From: Telluria mixta
GTDB lineage: Bacteria > Pseudomonadota > Gammaproteobacteria > Burkholderiales > Burkholderiaceae_D
DNA length: 64,000 nt
Assembly: GCF_029223865.1 (NCBI RefSeq)
Contig: NZ_CP119520.1
Span: 4,092,001-4,156,000, forward strand
Direction: 5' to 3'
Shown: positions 44,392 through 53,625 of the stretch, piece by piece
How positions within the stretch are numbered: the first letter of the stretch is position 1
Layout: each line of letters begins with the position of its first letter
Made by a program: the position numbers and the translations under genes
Notes under the pieces: model-generated
What the model was told of the DNA's origin: nothing
What the model saw: only the letters and a program-made list of their open reading frames with translations
Databases searched by the model: none

Positions 44392-45836
44392 ACCGAACCA
44401 TGCGAACTACCACCTTTCGCCCGTTGATCTCCGCCTTGCTCGCCGCCGCCGTGTTGTCCGGCTGCGCGCTCGCGCCCACGTACGAGCGGCCGGCGACGAC
44501 GCAGCCTGCGGCCTTCAAGGAACTGCAAGGTTGGGCGCCCGCCGCACCAGCGGATGCGCTCGATCGGGGCCCGTGGTGGACCCTGTTCAACGACCCCGTG
44601 CTCGACGGACTGGTGCGCCAGGTCGAGGTCAGCAACCAGAACGTGGCGGCCGCCGTCGCCGCGTACAGCCAGGCGCGCGCGCTCGTCGCGCAGCAGCGCG
44701 CGTCGCTGTTCCCGACCGTGACCCTGAACGGCGGCGCAAACCGCAACGGCAGCGGCGGCGGGTCGAACGACAACGGCAACAACAACGGCCGCACGTCCAA
44801 CAGCTTCCGCCTGAACATCGGCTCGAGCTGGGAGCCGGACGTGTGGGGGCGCCTGCGCGCCGGCATCTCCGCGGCGCAGGCCAATGCGCAGGCCAGCGCG
44901 GCCGACCTCGCGTCCGCGCGCCTGTCCGCGCAGGGCGAACTGGCCGCGGACTATTTTTCGCTGCGCTCCGTCGACGCCCAGCGCGCGTTGCTGGCCACGA
45001 CCATCGAAGGCTACCAGCGCGTGCTGAAGATCACGCAGAACCGCTTCGACGTGGGCATCGTGCCGCACTCGGACGTCTACCAGGCCCAGACCCAGCTCGC
45101 CAGCGCGCAGAGCGACGACCTGACCTTGGCCCGCCAGCGCGCGCAGCTGGAGCACGCGATCGCGGTCCTCGTCGGCAAGGCGCCGGCCGACTTCGCGCTG
45201 GCGCCGGCCCAGTGGAACGTGACGGTGCCGGACGTGCCGGTCGGCGTGCCGTCCACGTTGCTGGAGCGCCGTCCCGACATCGCCGCGTCCGAACGCGCCG
45301 TGGCGGCGGCCAACGCGCAGATCGGCATCGTGCGCGCGGCCTACTTCCCGCAGATCGGCCTCACGGCATCGTACGGCCCGTCCGCCAGCGCCATCGGCGA
45401 CTTGTTCAAGGCGTCGAGCATGGCATGGGCACTGGGCCTGTCGGCCACCGAGACGATCTTCAACGGCGGCGCCAACCGCGCGGCGGTGCAGGGCGCCGAC
45501 GCGGCGCGCGAGCAGGCCGTCGCCCGCTACCGCCAGACGGTGCTGGATGCTTTCGCCGACGTCGAGGACCAGTTGAACGCCACGCGTGTGCTCGCGCAGC
45601 AGCAGGACCTGCAGCGACTGGCATCGGAAGCGGCGGACAAGGTCGAGGAGCAGGTGCTGAACCGCTACAAGGCCGGGCAGGTGAGTTATTCGGAAGTGGT
45701 GCAGGCCCAGGTGACGGCCCTGAACGCGCGCCGCGCGCTCGTGCAGACGCAGGGCAACCGCCAGACGACGGCCGTGGCGCTGATCCAGTCGCTGGGCGGC
45801 GGCTGGCATGCCGACCAGCTCACCGCGCAGGAGTAG
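44388..45836 (+). CDS. Outer-membrane efflux lipoprotein (NodT/OprM family)
   Basis: The product has 482 residues. A lipoprotein signal ends with VLSGC, Cys26 being the lipidated residue. Two TolC-like repeats follow; typical parts are GPWWTLFNDPVLDGLVRQ, SSWEPDVWGRLRAGISAAQA, LERRPDIAASERAVAAANAQIG and NRYKAGQVSYSEVVQAQVT. An Asn/Gly-rich patch near residues 115-130 is unusual but lies in a loop. It is the channel for the MdtABC-like pump, with its ATG overlapping the mdtC stop (44388-44391). Confidence 0.95.
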   Translation: MNRTMRTTTFRPLISALLAAAVLSGCALAPTYERPATTQPAAFKELQGWAPAAPADALDRGPWWTLFNDPVLDGLVRQVEVSNQNVAAAVAAYSQARALVAQQRASLFPTVTLNGGANRNGSGGGSNDNGNNNGRTSNSFRLNIGSSWEPDVWGRLRAGISAAQANAQASAADLASARLSAQGELAADYFSLRSVDAQRALLATTIEGYQRVLKITQNRFDVGIVPHSDVYQAQTQLASAQSDDLTLARQRAQLEHAIAVLVGKAPADFALAPAQWNVTVPDVPVGVPSTLLERRPDIAASERAVAAANAQIGIVRAAYFPQIGLTASYGPSASAIGDLFKASSMAWALGLSATETIFNGGANRAAVQGADAAREQAVARYRQTVLDAFADVEDQLNATRVLAQQQDLQRLASEAADKVEEQVLNRYKAGQVSYSEVVQAQVTALNARRALVQTQGNRQTTAVALIQSLGGGWHADQLTAQE

Positions 45837-45840
45837 AACC

Positions 45841-46230
45841 ATGCCCGCATGGAGCGCCTTGTACCTGGCCGGCGACGTGGCGCTGTCGGCCTGGATGCTG
45901 CGCCACGACTTCCGCCGCCGCGGCCGCGCGGCGTTTGTCGCGACGGCCGAACTGCTGGGCAGCGTGAGCCTCGCGCTGCCGGCGCTCGCTTATCTGGATG
46001 AGGACTTCGCCGCACTGTTGAACGCGTCGGCGCTGTGGACGTTGTTCGCGCTCGGGATGGTGGCGCTGGCAAGCTTCAGCTGGCGCGACATCCGCGCGAG
46101 CCTGCACGATCCACGCACGGCCTGGCTGCCGCCGCGCCGCCGCTGGCTCATCACGGCGCTGGGGCCCGGCATGATGCTCGCGGCCGCGCTGCCGGAGGTA
46201 TGGTGGGGCGGACTCGCTCTCGCCAAATAA
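45841..46230 (+). CDS. Small membrane protein of unknown function
   Basis: The product has 129 residues and about four hydrophobic segments (MPAWSALYLAGDVALSAWML, LLGSVSLALPALAYL, LLNASALWTLFALGMVALAS, WLITALGPGMMLAAALPEVW) with a basic patch RRRGR between the first two. I do not recognise a family. It starts four bases after the stop of the efflux channel gene, so it is probably the last gene of that operon; a role with the pump is possible but not shown. Its stop lies two bases before a palindromic repeat. Confidence 0.65.
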   Translation: MPAWSALYLAGDVALSAWMLRHDFRRRGRAAFVATAELLGSVSLALPALAYLDEDFAALLNASALWTLFALGMVALASFSWRDIRASLHDPRTAWLPPRRRWLITALGPGMMLAAALPEVWWGGLALAK

Positions 46231-46232
46231 TA

Positions 46233-46300
46233 CCGGGGTCAGAGCCCCGATTTTGGCAACTGCATCAGGGAAATTTCCAAAAATCGGGCTCTGACCCCGG
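46233..46300. repeat. Palindromic repeat CCGGGGTCAGAGCCC between convergent genes
   Basis: CCGGGGTCAGAGCCCCGATT... (46233-46256) and its near complement (46277-46300) form 24-base arms around a 20-base loop; the arms differ by one shifted base. The element fills the 72-base gap between the convergent small membrane protein and SBF-like genes and could terminate both transcripts. This GGGGTCAGAGCCC type resembles REP-like repeats frequent in Oxalobacteraceae; no other copy is in the window. Confidence 0.8.
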
Positions 46301-46302
46301 TG

Positions 46303-47295
46303 TTAACGATTCTCGCGGCCCCATTTCTGGGCCAGCACCGCGCAGACCATCAGCTGGATCTGGTGGAACAGCATCACAGGCAGGATGACCATGCCCAGCG
46401 CACTCGGCGCGAACAGCACCTTGGCCATCGGGACGCCGCTTGCGAGACTCTTTTTCGAGCCGCAGAACACGATGGTGATCTCGTCCTCGCGGCTGAAGCC
46501 CAGGCGCCGGCTCGCCCACGTGGCGACGCCCAGTGCGATGGCCAGCAACACGCAGCTGATGACGACGAGCGCCGCGAGCGATTCCCCCGACAGCTTGTGC
46601 CACAGGCCCTCATTGACCGATTCGGAAAACGCCGTGTAGACGACCAGCAGGATCGAGCCCTGGTCGACGATCTTCAGCATCGGCTTGTGGCGATCGACCC
46701 ACTTCCCGATCCACGGACGCAGGAACTGGCCGGCCAGGAAGGGCAGCAGCAACTGCTCGACGATGGTGATCACGGCGTCCAGCGACGAGCCGCCCGCAGA
46801 GCCTTGCACGATCAGGGTCGACACCAGCAGCGGCGTGACGAAGATGCCGACGAAGTTGGAGGCCGACGCGCTGCACACGGCCGCCGCCACGTTCCCGCGC
46901 GCCATCGACGTGAACGCGATCGACGACTGCACGGTCGAGGGCAGGGTGCACAGGAACAGGATGCCCACGTACAGCTCGGGCGTGACGACGCTGCCCGCCA
47001 GCGGCTTCATGGCGAGGCCCAGCAGCGGGAACATGACGAAGGTCGACGCAAGCACAAGCAGGTGCAGGCGCCAGTGCGTCATCCCGGCGACGATCGCTTC
47101 GCGCGACAGCTTGGCACCGTGCAGGAAGAACAACAAGCCGATGGCGACGGTGGTGACCTTGCCGAGGACGACGGCCGTCTCGCCCGCACACGGCAGTACG
47201 CTGGCCAGGGCGACGGTGCACAGCAGCAGGATGGTGAAGGTGTCGATCGACAGGCGGCGGAGGACTGAGGAAACGGGTGCGAGGAGACTGGGCAT
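46303..47295 (-). CDS. Bile acid:sodium symporter family (SBF-like, YfeH type) transporter
   Basis: The product has 330 residues and nine to ten hydrophobic segments. Family landmarks are LLFFLHGAKLSREAIVAGM, the discontinuous helix ILFLCTLPSTVQSSIAFTSM with the Pro-Ser-Thr motif, ASNFVGIFVTPLL and IVFCGSKKSLASGVPMAKVL. This subgroup (YfeH/Rch1-like) is widespread and its substrates are unclear. The start at 47295 gives the usual family N-terminus; an earlier ATG at 47340 would add 15 polar residues and neither has a strong ribosome-binding site. It is convergent with the efflux operon across a palindromic repeat. Confidence 0.88.
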   Translation of the reverse strand: MPSLLAPVSSVLRRLSIDTFTILLLCTVALASVLPCAGETAVVLGKVTTVAIGLLFFLHGAKLSREAIVAGMTHWRLHLLVLASTFVMFPLLGLAMKPLAGSVVTPELYVGILFLCTLPSTVQSSIAFTSMARGNVAAAVCSASASNFVGIFVTPLLVSTLIVQGSAGGSSLDAVITIVEQLLLPFLAGQFLRPWIGKWVDRHKPMLKIVDQGSILLVVYTAFSESVNEGLWHKLSGESLAALVVISCVLLAIALGVATWASRRLGFSREDEITIVFCGSKKSLASGVPMAKVLFAPSALGMVILPVMLFHQIQLMVCAVLAQKWGRENR

Positions 47296-47483
47296 GATGA
47301 TGGTCGGCGAGGAAGCTCCGGACGGCGCCGGACCCGTCATTCTATCTGCATCTGCGGGCCTCCGCTCAAGCGCGTGATTCTTTGCGCGACACGCCGTGCG
47401 CCCCGTTGACCCGCCGCGCACAGGCCGTCAATACTGATGTGCAAACCCGGGCGCATACAAAATTCACAAACAGGAGACAGACG

Positions 47484-49202
47484 ATGCACATCTTCATGCG
47501 CAGGACTGCGCACGCCGCTACGTTATGCCTGCTGGTCGCCGGCTGCGGCGACGCCAGCAACACCGGCACCGCCGGCGCCCCCCGGATGCTGGCGACCGTC
47601 GCGACGGCCTCCGCGTTCGGCCTCACGCTGGATGCGAATTTCTACACGATCGACACGGGCGCGGGCCTCGTCTTCAAAGTGCGGCGCCTGGACAACGGCG
47701 TCAGCACGCAGTCGGCGGGCGACATCGCATCGCTCGTCTACAACGGCGTCGAGTACCAGGACCAGGGCCGCGGCACGCAGGTGAATTCCGGCTTCGACTA
47801 CCTGTACAAGGGCATCTCCGCGGTGGCCGTGAACGCGGAGACGGTGGGCAGCGACATCGTCAAGGTGACCGTCCAGGCGGGCGGCCTCACGCACTACTAC
47901 ATCGCCCGCCGCGGCGAGGCGAAGATCTACATGGGCACCTACTTCACGAGCGAGCCCGATACGCTGAACCTCGCGCGCTTCATCGTGCGCGTGCCGATCG
48001 CGCGGCTGCCCAACGGACCGGCGCCGTCGGACCTGCGCGGCACCAGCGGGGCCATCGAAGCGAGCGACGTCTTCGGCATGCCGGACGGCGAGACACGATC
48101 CAAGCACTATTCGAACATGCGCCTGAAGGACTGGCAGTTCATTGGCGCGACAGGGACCAACGTCGGCCTGTGGATCGTCCGCGACAACAACGAGGGCAAT
48201 TCGGGCGGCCCGTTCTACCGCAGCCTGCTGAACCAGGCCACAAGCACGAACCAGGAGATCACCTACATCATCAACTACGGCGAGGGCCAGACGGAGCCGC
48301 TGCGCACGAACATCCTCAACACGTACACGATGGTCTTCAACGACGGTTCGGCACCGGTACCGGTGGACACGTCCTGGCTCGGCACCCTCGGCCTCACGGG
48401 CTGGGTGGGACCGGAAGCGCGCGGCGCTGTTCGCGGGGCCGCCATCACGGGACGCGATCCGCGCTTCGCCTACACGGTCGGCTTCTCGAATGCGACGGCG
48501 CAGTACTGGACGGCGGCCGACGCCGGCGACGGCCATTTCGCCAGCAGCGGCATGTTCCCCGGGACCTACACGATGAAGGTCTACAAGAACGAGCTGGCGG
48601 TCGACACGCGCACGGTGACGGTCGGTGCGGGCGCCACGACGGACACGGGCACCGTCGCCGTGACGGGCGATCCGGGCAGCGCGGCGGCGCTCTGGCGCAT
48701 CGGCGAATGGGACGGCACGCCGGCGGAATTCATCAACGGCGGCAAGGTGACGACGATGCACCCGTCCGACGTGCGCATGGCCTCGTGGACGCCGGGCGAT
48801 TACGTGGTCGGCACGTCGGCGCCGGCGACGGGTTTCCCCGCGTACCAGTGGAAGGACGTGAACGGCACGCTCACCGTGCGCTTCAACCTGCGCGCGAGCC
48901 AGGTTGTGCCGCTGCGGCTACGGGTCGGCATCACCGACGCGTTCGCGGGCGGCCGGCCGAAGGCGCAGGTGAACGGCTGGGTGTCGGCGAATCCGCCCGC
49001 GTCCACGCAGCCGTCGTCGCGCACGCTGACGGTCGGCACCTACCGCGGCAATAACACGATGTATACGTTCGACATCCCCGCCACCGAACTGGTGGTCGGC
49101 CAGAACGTGCTGACCCTGACCGCGATCAGCGGTTCCAGCGGCATCCGCTTCCTGAGCCCCGGCTACAGCTACGACGCGCTCGACCTGATTCCCACGCCAT
49201 GA
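47484..49202 (+). CDS. PL4 rhamnogalacturonan lyase, lipoprotein
   Basis: The product has 572 residues. A lipoprotein signal ends LLVAGC (Cys21). The layout matches PL4 rhamnogalacturonan endolyases: an N-terminal beta-sandwich catalytic region (about 35-290; LVYNGVEYQDQGRGTQVNSG, ARRGEAKIYMGTYFTSEPD, RSKHYSNMRLKDWQFIG), a fibronectin-III-like domain (about 315-390; TGRDPRFAYTVGFSNAT, GTYTMKVYKNELAV) and a C-terminal carbohydrate-binding-type domain (ALWRIGEWDGTPAEFINGGK through SYDALDLIP). It would cut the rhamnogalacturonan I backbone of pectin by beta-elimination. CAGGAGA precedes the ATG. The stop overlaps the first ATG of the next gene. Confidence 0.9.
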   Translation: MHIFMRRTAHAATLCLLVAGCGDASNTGTAGAPRMLATVATASAFGLTLDANFYTIDTGAGLVFKVRRLDNGVSTQSAGDIASLVYNGVEYQDQGRGTQVNSGFDYLYKGISAVAVNAETVGSDIVKVTVQAGGLTHYYIARRGEAKIYMGTYFTSEPDTLNLARFIVRVPIARLPNGPAPSDLRGTSGAIEASDVFGMPDGETRSKHYSNMRLKDWQFIGATGTNVGLWIVRDNNEGNSGGPFYRSLLNQATSTNQEITYIINYGEGQTEPLRTNILNTYTMVFNDGSAPVPVDTSWLGTLGLTGWVGPEARGAVRGAAITGRDPRFAYTVGFSNATAQYWTAADAGDGHFASSGMFPGTYTMKVYKNELAVDTRTVTVGAGATTDTGTVAVTGDPGSAAALWRIGEWDGTPAEFINGGKVTTMHPSDVRMASWTPGDYVVGTSAPATGFPAYQWKDVNGTLTVRFNLRASQVVPLRLRVGITDAFAGGRPKAQVNGWVSANPPASTQPSSRTLTVGTYRGNNTMYTFDIPATELVVGQNVLTLTAISGSSGIRFLSPGYSYDALDLIPTP

Positions 49203-49213
49203 TGGAGACGACC

Positions 49214-49870
49214 ATGCATTTCAAGAACCGCCTGCTGTGCGCAGCTGTGTTGGCCCTGGCCGCGCAGGGTGCTGGCGCAACTGTGCTGCAGACGCTCGGC
49301 GCCGGCACGGCCGTGGGCACCGTGACCAACACGGCGCACTTCGACCTGAACACGGCACTCGCCAACGACTGGGTCGAGGACGGCCTGCTGTTCCACGCCA
49401 GCGGCTACGGCGCCAACAACGGCTGCGGCTACGCGGGCGTGGATTGCTATGACGCGGTGTCCGACCTGAGCCCCGCATTCTCCGGCAACTACCTTGCCAC
49501 GTCCGGCATGAACGCCTGGATCAGCGTGCGCCGCGCTGACGGCGCGGACTTCCACCGGATCGAGTTCGCGGCCGGCAGCGGTTACCAGTCCCTGAATGGC
49601 TACTGGGCCACGTACGACGACGGCCGGCGCACCGGCAGCGGCAACTTCAGTTCCCCGCGCGGCGCGATCCTCGGCCTGGTCGACGGTGCCGGCTTCGACG
49701 AGGTGCGCTACTTCGCCTTCTCGACCGCGAACCGGCAGGCAGGCTACAGCGCGCCCGCGCTGGACGAGGTGCGCATCGGCCTGCCGGAACCGGCGTCGCC
49801 GGCGTTGTGCGCGGCCGCGCTGGCTGGGATGGCGGCGGTGCTGCGGCGCCGCAAACGTCAATACGCCTGA
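49214..49870 (+). CDS. PEP-CTERM sorting domain protein
   Basis: The product has 218 residues. A signal peptide covers 1-22 (MHFKNRLLCAAVLALAAQGA). The C-terminus LPEPASPALCAAALAGMA followed by RRRKRQ is a PEP-CTERM sorting signal: Pro-Glu-Pro, a hydrophobic helix and an Arg cluster, recognised by an exosortase (EpsH type) that is not in this window. The middle resembles a small beta-sandwich (GNYLATSGMNAWISVRRADG, YQSLNGYWATYDDG). GGAG six bases before the ATG at 49214 favours this start; ATGs at 49199 and 49202 are also in frame, the first overlapping the lyase stop. Coupling to the lyase suggests a surface protein for pectin use. Confidence 0.88.
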   Translation: MHFKNRLLCAAVLALAAQGAGATVLQTLGAGTAVGTVTNTAHFDLNTALANDWVEDGLLFHASGYGANNGCGYAGVDCYDAVSDLSPAFSGNYLATSGMNAWISVRRADGADFHRIEFAAGSGYQSLNGYWATYDDGRRTGSGNFSSPRGAILGLVDGAGFDEVRYFAFSTANRQAGYSAPALDEVRIGLPEPASPALCAAALAGMAAVLRRRKRQYA

Positions 49871-50016
49871 TCGGGGAGTTTGCGGGATGTGGCGCCCGCG
49901 CTACGCCGATACGCGGGCTGTACATACTCATCCTGGGCGTTTCGTGACAATTTTGTTTCCGGAACAAGACGGGCAGACGATATACTCGGGTTTGCTTTTT
50001 TCATCCGAGGTTTGTC

Positions 50017-52154
50017 TTGTTCAAATCCGTCGTCCTTCCCATCGCCCTGCTGGGGGCGAGCGCCGGTGCGCTCGCCGACGAGGGCCAGTGGCAGCCGCAC
50101 CAGCTGCCGCAGCTGAAATCCGAGCTGAAACGCATCGGCATCACGATTCCGGCCGAGCGGCTCGCCGACCTGTCGAAACACCCGATGAGCGCCATCGTGG
50201 CGACGCCGGGATGCTCGGCGTCGTTCGTGTCGCCGGACGGTCTCGTCGTCACGAACCACCACTGCGGCTACGGCGCGATCCAGCGCAATTCGACCCCGGA
50301 ACACAATTACATCGCCAACGGCTTCCTCGCGAAGACGCGCGCGGAGGAACTGCCGGGCGGTCCGAACACGGTCGTCTACGTGACGGAAAAGGTCGAGAAC
50401 GTGACCGACCGCGTGCTCAAGGGCCTCGCGCCGGGACTCTCCGGCAAGGAGCGCCACGAGCAGGTCGAGGCGCGCATCAAGGCGCTGATCGCGGAATGCG
50501 AGAGCGACAAGGCCTACCGCTGCTCGGTCCCCGCGTTCAACCGCGGCGGCGAGTACTACCGCATCAAGCAGCTCCTGATCCGCGACGTGCGCCTCGTCTA
50601 CGCGCCCGCGAACAGCGTCGGCGACTTCGGCGGCGACATCGACAACTACGAATTCCCGCGCCACGTGGGCGACTTTTCCTTCCTGCGCGCGTACGTCGGC
50701 AAGGATGGCCGTCCCGCCGATCCGTCGCCGGACAACGTGCCCTATAAATCGAAGAGCTTCCTCGTCGTCTCGGCCGAAGGCCTGAAGGCGGGCGACCCGA
50801 TCCTGCTGGCCGGCTACCCGGGCCGCACGAGCCGCTACAAGCTGCCGGCCGAGATCCGCTTCGCGCGCGACGTGGACTATCCGGCCAAGGTGGCGTCGAT
50901 CACGGCCGACCTGTCGGTGATCGCGGCCGCCACGATGGGCAACCCGGACTACACGGTGCGCTACGCCAGCGTGGCGAAGAGCCTGAACAACGTGCTGAAA
51001 AAGACGCGGGGCCTGCTGGACGGTTTCGCGCGCAAGGACATCGCCGCCATCAAGGATGCGCAGGACGCCGAGTTCCGCACCTGGTACAAAGCTCATGGGA
51101 CCGGTCCGAAGAACCTGCTGGCCGACCTCGACGCCGTCATCGCCGCCGACATGGCGACGACGCAGCAGGAGACCGCATGGGCGGAAGCCACGCACAGCGA
51201 CCTGCTGAAGAGCGCACGCACCTTGTACCGCCTGGCGCTGGAACACCAGAAGCCGGACGCGCAGCGCGAGGCGGGCTTCCAGGACCGCGACGTCTCGTTC
51301 ATCAAGGCGCGCCTGACCCGTCTCGAACAATCGTTCGTGCCCAGTGTCGACCAGGCCCGCTGGCAGGCCGCGCTGGTCCGCTACGGCAAGATCGATCCGA
51401 AGGCGCGGCCGCACGGCCTTGACGCGCTGCTGCCCGCGCAGAATGCGCTGGCGCCGCTGTACAAGGGCACGGAGCTGGGCGACACGGCGAAGCGTCTCGC
51501 GTGGATCGGCAAGGATGCCGACGCATTCCGCAAGTCGAACGACCCGTTCATCCAGCTGGCCGTGCGCCTGCACGACGTCGGCCTCGCGCTGGAAGACCGC
51601 CGCAAGGACGTCGACGGCAACCTGGAACGCGTCGTCCCGCTGTACATGGACGCCGTCGTCGCCTGGAAGAAGTCGCAGGGCAAGCCTGTGTACCCGGACG
51701 CCAACGGCACCTTGCGCGTGACCTACGGTACGGTGGCGCCGTACAGCCCGCGCGACGGCATCGTCAAGGGCCGTTCACCACCGTCGAAGGCATCCTTGAG
51801 AAGCAGACGGGCAAGGCGCCGTTCGACGCGCCGAACTCGCTGCTGCAGGCGATCCGCGACAAGCGCTACGGCCAGTTCAGGGATCCGGCGCTGGGCACGG
51901 TGCCGGTGAACTTCCTGTCGAGCGCCGACACGACGGGCGGCAATTCCGGCTCCGCGGTGATGAACAAGCGCGGGGAGCTCATCGGCCTGAACTTCGATTC
52001 GACCTACGAGTCGATCACGAAGGACTGGTACTTCGATCCGGTGATCACGCGCGCGATCCACGTCGACATCCGCTACATGCTGTGGGTGATGAAGGAGGTC
52101 GACCATGCGGACAACCTGCTGAAGGAAATGACGATCAAGTATCCCAAGTCGTAG
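50017..52154 (+). pseudogene. S46 family serine peptidase (DPP7/DPP11-like), single-base frameshift near the C-terminus
   Basis: The two frames together encode about 712 residues, the usual size. A signal peptide covers 1-20. Motifs of the chymotrypsin-type S46 triad are present: LVVTNHHCGYGAI (His81 or His82), FGGDIDNYEFPRH (Asp) and TTGGNSGSAVMNKRGELIG (Ser, in the second frame). Family members remove dipeptides from oligopeptides in the periplasm. The first frame breaks after DGIVKG; one added C in GGGCCG at 51768-51773 restores KGPFTTVEGILEK and the rest to 52154. The start is TTG at 50017, with CCGAGG seven bases before; no nearby ATG fits. The stop codon is supplied by a palindromic repeat. 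As sequenced it would lack the catalytic Ser; I think a sequencing indel is likelier. Confidence 0.88.
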
Positions 52155-52256
52155 GGTGGACGGCTTTGCCGTCCACGCGTTCAGCAAACGTATGAAACCC
52201 GGCGCGTCAATTCGTGCCGGGTTTGAACGCGTGGACGGCCGAGCCGTCCACCCTAC
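52151..52256. repeat. Nested palindromic repeat GTAGGGTGGACGGC between convergent genes
   Basis: Arms at 52151-52182 and 52225-52256 are 32 bases long with two mismatches, and each is itself a hairpin (GTGGACGGC/GCCGTCCAC). Inside them AAACCCGGC/GCCGGGTTT (about 52195-52203 and 52216-52224) forms another stem. The stop of the S46 gene (52152-52154) and the last 17 codons and stop of the convergent histidine kinase gene lie in the element. It looks like a REP/BIME-type element inserted at the gene ends. Confidence 0.85.
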
Positions 52257-53625
52257 CGTCGAACCAGATGTCGAACCGCGTCTCTCCCGGCGCCCCCGGT
52301 GCCAATGAATACGTGCACCCGTGCCGCTGCAGCACCTCGCGCACGAACATCAACCCGATCCCCTGGCCGCCTTTCCGCGTCGTGAAGAACGGCGTGAACA
52401 GCGGCCGCGCCGGTCCGGTGGCCAGCAGGTCGCCGGAATCGACGACCGACAGTCGCACGCGCCGGTCTTCATTCGCGAGTTCCACTCGAATCGTGCCCTG
52501 CGCCTGACCGGCCGCCTCGATCGCTTCCATCGCATTCTTGACGATGTTCATGAGCGCCTGCTCGATGAGCTGCGCATCCAGCGCGAGCGGCGCGACGGCG
52601 TCGCAGCGGTGCCAGCCCAGCGCGATGCCGCGGCTGCTGCACTGTTCGCGGTTCAGCCACAGGATGTCGTCGACGACGGCTTTCAGGTCCGTCGGGCGCG
52701 GTTCCGGCGGCGGCATCTTGACGACCTTCGTGAAGCGGTCGATGAATTCGCCGAGGCTCGCATTGCGGCGCTTGACGGCGACGATGGCCGTCGCGAAGTC
52801 GCCCGCGTCCCGTTCCGCGAGCTGGTCGCGGTAGAACAGCAGCGAATCGAGCACGGAGCCCGTCGCGGCCACCGTGTTGTTGACTTCATGCGCCAGCACG
52901 CGGATCAGCCGCGCGTACGTGGCGCGCTCCGAGTCTTCCAGTTCCGCCGTCAGTTCCTCCACCATGACGAAGTGGCGCGCGAAGCCACGGTCGTAGAACT
53001 GGCCGCGTTGCGCGCGGTAGCGGCGGCCGTCCGGGTCCGTCAGCAGGCGCGATTCGCCCAGCGGCAGCGCATCCAGTTGCGCGGCGAGCTGGCGGCTCCG
53101 TGTGCGCCCGCGCGCGTCGAGGTTTTTTGCGTATCCGGCATCGCCATCGGCCCAGGTGGACAAGCGCTTGCCCTCGGGCCGATCCAGGCCGAGAAGCTCG
53201 CCCGCGCTCGCGTTCACGAGACTGATCGCGCCGTCGAAGTCGAACACGAGGACGGCGACAGGCGTTGCTTCCAGCAGGCGGTCGAGGAAGCCCTGCTGCT
53301 CGCCGATCGCGAGGCGTTCGCGGTGCAGCGCGGCCAGCATCGTGTTGAATGTGTCCACGAGGTCGTCCAGCTCGCGCGACGCGGGGGCGGCCAGGCGGTT
53401 GGCGTAGTGCTGGTCCTGCAGCAGTTCATGGAAGCGGCGCGTGTAGCCCAGCGGTTCCAGCGCCTGGCGCACGAGCCACCAGCCCAGGCCCAGGCTCGCG
53501 AGCAGCAGGCCTTCCGCGCCGACGAACAGTAAAGGACGCGCCGGCAGCAGCAGGGCGGCGCAGCCGAACAGGGGCACGTGCAGCGCCAGGATGTAGGTGC
53601 CGAGGCGCGGGCGCAGCCGCATCAT
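52207..53625 (-). CDS. NtrY-like sensor histidine kinase
   Basis: The product has 472 residues. Two hydrophobic segments near the start (about 10-55) are followed by a HAMP-like linker (ASRELDDLVDTFNTMLAALH), a PAS domain (ATPVAVLVFDFDGAISLVNA), a HisKA with phosphoacceptor His in LIRVLAHEVNNTVAAT, and an HATPase domain (NIVKNAMEAIEAAGQ, GQGIGLMFVREVLQRHG). It pairs with the NtrC-type regulator just upstream, whose stop overlaps its ATG (53622-53625). The last about 17 residues (DGRVDGSAVHAFKPGTN) are encoded by a palindromic repeat, so the native end was probably replaced. It belongs to the ABC exporter operon. Confidence 0.92.
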   Translation of the reverse strand: MMRLRPRLGTYILALHVPLFGCAALLLPARPLLFVGAEGLLLASLGLGWWLVRQALEPLGYTRRFHELLQDQHYANRLAAPASRELDDLVDTFNTMLAALHRERLAIGEQQGFLDRLLEATPVAVLVFDFDGAISLVNASAGELLGLDRPEGKRLSTWADGDAGYAKNLDARGRTRSRQLAAQLDALPLGESRLLTDPDGRRYRAQRGQFYDRGFARHFVMVEELTAELEDSERATYARLIRVLAHEVNNTVAATGSVLDSLLFYRDQLAERDAGDFATAIVAVKRRNASLGEFIDRFTKVVKMPPPEPRPTDLKAVVDDILWLNREQCSSRGIALGWHRCDAVAPLALDAQLIEQALMNIVKNAMEAIEAAGQAQGTIRVELANEDRRVRLSVVDSGDLLATGPARPLFTPFFTTRKGGQGIGLMFVREVLQRHGCTYSLAPGAPGETRFDIWFDGRVDGSAVHAFKPGTN

